Positions 16,823 to 16,962 of a stretch of DNA of 16,962 bases are shown here, one piece after another. The notes below the pieces were generated by a model. That model was not told the origin of the DNA. It was given only the letters and a program-made list of their open reading frames with translations, and made no database searches. The stretch is from the NCBI GenBank assembly GCA_036939975.1, contig JALLPB010000367.1, forward strand, positions 1 through 16,962. Direction: 5' to 3'. The DNA comes from Cyclostephanos tholiformis (taxonomy: Eukaryota; Bacillariophyta; Thalassiosirophyceae; Thalassiosirales; Thalassiosiraceae). The number at the start of each line of letters is the position of its first letter. Within the stretch, counting starts at the first letter, position 1. A program made the translations under genes and the position numbers.

Positions 16823-16922
16823 GCTGATATTAGCCGCCTGGAAAATCAAAATTCATGTAATATCAAATTTAATCATCATAAGTTTGATTTTATTCCAGGT
16901 GCCACCCTCCTCTATAATCAGC
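16823..16922. repeat. 100-bp AT-rich palindromic element, MITE-like
   Basis: The outer arms GCTGATATTA (16823-16832) and TATAATCAGC (16913-16922) and inner arms CCTGGAAAATCAAA (16837-16850) and TTTGATTTTATTCCAGG (16883-16899) are inverted copies with small gaps. Together with the hairpin at 16718-16762, which shares the AAAATCAA word, it looks like one or two fold-back elements. No target-site duplication could be confirmed, since the window ends soon after. Confidence 0.6.
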
Positions 16923-16962
16923 TTTACCCATCTAGAGTCACATTTAACCAAGTAATATCAGT

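Overview
The window reads as nuclear DNA of a eukaryotic microalga, most likely a stramenopile and probably a diatom. The reasons are short GT-AG introns of 69-369 bases (mostly 70-150), a tandem HMG-box protein, a secreted Pro/Thr-hinged Cys-rich protein, a stand-alone shikimate kinase-like sequence, and a transposase remnant of a type I associate with diatoms. The lineage is an inference from family resemblance; no species is claimed.

The left half (1-7.7 kb) is genic, GC-rich and CpG-rich. A six-exon gene on + (98-4006) encodes an ABC half-transporter of about 1,043 residues, with a long Ser/Asp/Gly/Arg-rich N-terminal extension before an ABCD-like membrane domain and a complete nucleotide-binding domain. 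A four-exon gene on + (4431-6162) encodes a 483-residue protein with two HMG boxes; its 3' flank carries an 87-bp tandem duplication (6256-6430). Convergent to it on - (6792-7589) is an intronless gene for a 265-residue secreted protein with a proline-rich hinge and a C-terminal Cys-rich domain. Nothing suggests these three genes share a pathway; they are ordinary neighbours.

The right half (about 7.7-17 kb) is different: poor in CpG, rich in TG/CA, and made of decayed or mobile sequence. It holds a DDE-transposase fragment (about 8.78-9.13 kb, +), a frameshifted shikimate kinase-like fragment (10037-10409, +), coding-like remnants on - (10526-11426), and a larger decayed gene on - (12537-16360). 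That decayed gene has several in-frame stops, mostly TGA, and at least one recognisable intron. I do not recognise its protein.

The clearest structural find is a 1,680-bp DNA element at 14344-16023 inserted into that decayed gene. It has 18-bp terminal inverted repeats (17 of 18 match) and a perfect 8-bp target-site duplication (TTGCACCA), as expected for a hAT-type (or other 8-bp-TSD) transposon. It codes for no transposase that I can see. Its ends carry TTCCCTTTTT/GGAATTCC subterminal repeats and its core is a GC-rich, poly-C-containing minisatellite. The last 250 bases of the window hold two further large palindromes. I saw no CRISPR array, rRNA gene or convincing tRNA.
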